From positions 1-14,240 of the forward strand of contig CABUQY010000039.1 in NCBI GenBank assembly GCA_902493915.1: a stretch of 14,240 bases of DNA, read 5' to 3'. The position numbers and the translations under genes are program-made. The DNA comes from an uncultured Collinsella sp. (GTDB taxonomy: Bacteria > Actinomycetota > Coriobacteriia > Coriobacteriales > Coriobacteriaceae). Shown here piece after piece: positions 13,170 to 14,240 of this stretch; positions within the stretch are counted from its first letter, which is position 1; each line of letters begins with the position of its first letter. The notes beneath the pieces were generated by a model. It was given only the letters and a program-made list of their open reading frames with translations. It was not told the origin of the DNA and made no database searches.

Positions 13170-14240
13170 CAGATGGGATCTCTGCGTCAGCGTTGCCAGT
13201 GGCCCAGCGATGGTAGCCAATAACAAACGGGTCCAGGTCGCCATCGTCAAGAACTGCCTCGACGTTGCTGGTCTCAACGCCCGTGCGTAGGTCCTTAACC
13301 ATCTGATACGGGTAGAGCACGTAGCTGCGGATCTGGTTGCCAAAACCAATCGTGGTTTTGGGTCCGCGAATCTCATCCAGGGCCTCGGCGCGCTTCTCGA
13401 GCTCAATCTCGTACAGGCGAGCCTTGAGGATCTGCATGCACGCGGCCTTGTTCTGGATCTGGCTGCGCTCGTTTTGGCAGGTGACCACAATGCCGCTGGG
13501 GAAATGCGTCACGCGCACGGCGGAGTCGGTGGTGTTAACGCCCTGACCGCCCGGGCCGCTCGCGTGGTACACGTCCACGCGGATGTCATCGGGGCTGATC
13601 TCGATATCGATATCATCGGGTAGCACGGGGATGACCTCGACGCCGGCAAACGTGGTCTGGCGGCGCTTCTTGTCGTCGGTGGGGCTAATGCGAACCAAGC
13701 GGTGGACGCCGGCCTCGGCGCGCAGCATGCCAAATGCGTCCTTGCCCTCGACGGTAAAGGTCGCGCGGTCGATGCCGATGACCTCAGCGGCGGGGCAGTC
13801 GTTAATCGTGACCTTCCAGCCGCGACGCTGGCAGTACTTCATGTACATCTTAAATAGCATGAAGGTCCAGTCCTGGGCCTCCAGACCACCCTGTCCGGGC
13901 TTGATGGTCACAATGGCATCGCCGTGATCGAACTCACCGGTAAACCAGCTCGAAAGCTCAAGCTCATCGATGGCACGGGCCAGGCGCTCAGCCGTGGCTG
14001 TAGCCTCCTCGCGAAGGGCGGCGGCATCGGGGTCATCCCCCATCTCCTCGGCAAGCTCCAGCGCGGCGCGGGCATCGGAAAGCTCGCCGCGCGCGTTGTC
14101 CACGGCAGCGATATCTTCCTTGGTGCGCGCGATTTCCTCCATGGTGGCACGGGCGGCGTCGGCGTCATCCCAAAAGCCAGGGGCAACACTTTTGGCCTCG
14201 AGCTCGGTCACGCGGGTACGCTTCTCGTCCAAGTGGAGAT
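13165..14240 (-). CDS. prfB: Peptide chain release factor 2 (5' end outside window)
   Basis: RF2 releases finished proteins at UGA and UAA codons. About 357 residues are visible and roughly 25 N-terminal ones lie beyond the right edge. The order is an N-terminal helical domain, a central domain with GQGGLEAQDWTFML and the GVHRLVRISPTDDKKRRQTTF stretch, then the catalytic SGPGGQGVN loop (GGQ at 13543-13551), and a C-terminal domain with TGVETSNVEAVLDGDL-like sequence. The tripeptide that reads stop codons, SPF in classical RF2, is SPT here (13678-13686). The codons aligned with the E. coli frameshift site read CTC CAC (14233-14238), so the programmed frameshift is not at that place. A TTG at 14230-14232 could start a shorter protein, but alignment to RF2 argues it is internal. 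Confidence 0.94.
   Translation of the reverse strand, partial: LHLDEKRTRVTELEAKSVAPGFWDDADAARATMEEIARTKEDIAAVDNARGELSDARAALELAEEMGDDPDAAALREEATATAERLARAIDELELSSWFTGEFDHGDAIVTIKPGQGGLEAQDWTFMLFKMYMKYCQRRGWKVTINDCPAAEVIGIDRATFTVEGKDAFGMLRAEAGVHRLVRISPTDDKKRRQTTFAGVEVIPVLPDDIDIEISPDDIRVDVYHASGPGGQGVNTTDSAVRVTHFPSGIVVTCQNERSQIQNKAACMQILKARLYEIELEKRAEALDEIRGPKTTIGFGNQIRSYVLYPYQMVKDLRTGVETSNVEAVLDDGDLDPFVIGYHRWATGNADAEIPSA

Noticed and set aside
14230..14232. TTG as the prfB start
   Set aside because: RF2 normally has about 25 more residues before this point and the frame continues to the window edge.
1..14240. CRISPR array, tRNA, rRNA, integrase or transposase
   Set aside because: No spaced repeat array, cloverleaf-like segment, rRNA stretch or recombinase-like protein was found on reading both strands.

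Overview
The window looks like a chromosomal piece of a gut Coriobacteriia actinobacterium, most likely Collinsella or a close relative. This rests on the high GC of the conserved genes, the split transketolase pair, the wording of the FtsE and RF2 proteins, and recollection that prfB and ftsE are often neighbours in Actinobacteria. It is an inference; no database was consulted.

Layout. The two ends are conserved core genes, all on the minus strand: prfB (13165-14240, cut by the right edge), a YitT-family membrane protein (12108-12998), the N- and C-terminal halves of transketolase (11070-11900 and 10127-11068) and, at the far left, ftsE with a long disordered N-terminal extension (1-839, cut by the left edge). 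Between the transketolase terminator (about 10031-10073) and the ftsE promoter (about 885-893) lies roughly 9 kb of accessory DNA with mixed strands, mixed base composition and several gene remnants. I read it as an island inserted into an ancestral prfB-yitT-tkt-ftsE order.

The island has three parts. (1) 1048-2323 holds debris: two stacked hairpins, a small orphan ORF, the C-terminal tip of a UvrD/PcrA-like helicase, and two pieces resembling phage head genes (a scaffold-like coiled coil and a short minor-capsid-like ORF). (2) 2533-5963 is a compact candidate defence or addiction locus. A sce7726-like gene with a PD-(D/E)XK-type motif on the plus strand runs tail to tail into a minus-strand operon of higB toxin, higA antitoxin fused to an ImmA/IrrE zinc-peptidase domain, and a sce7725/beta-family gene. 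The convergent stops share a CTAG, a nested inverted repeat spans them, and the operon is fronted by two 17-bp palindromes, one of which contains the predicted -35 box. (3) 6286-9836 is a four-gene plus-strand operon: an ECF-like sigma factor, a six-helix membrane protein, an ABC ATPase and an ABC permease, with overlapping reading frames at two of its three junctions. A gene remnant (6018-6200) separates parts 2 and 3.

How they may work together. The most interesting unit is part 2: a toxin-antitoxin pair whose antitoxin carries a protease-like domain, co-transcribed with one member of the sce7725/sce7726 pair while the other member converges on it. Part 3 looks like a self-contained, sigma-controlled export or stress-response module. 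On the core side, yitT carries a terminator hairpin immediately before its ribosome-binding site, which suggests attenuation, and RF2 reads SPT where the classical stop-codon tripeptide is SPF.
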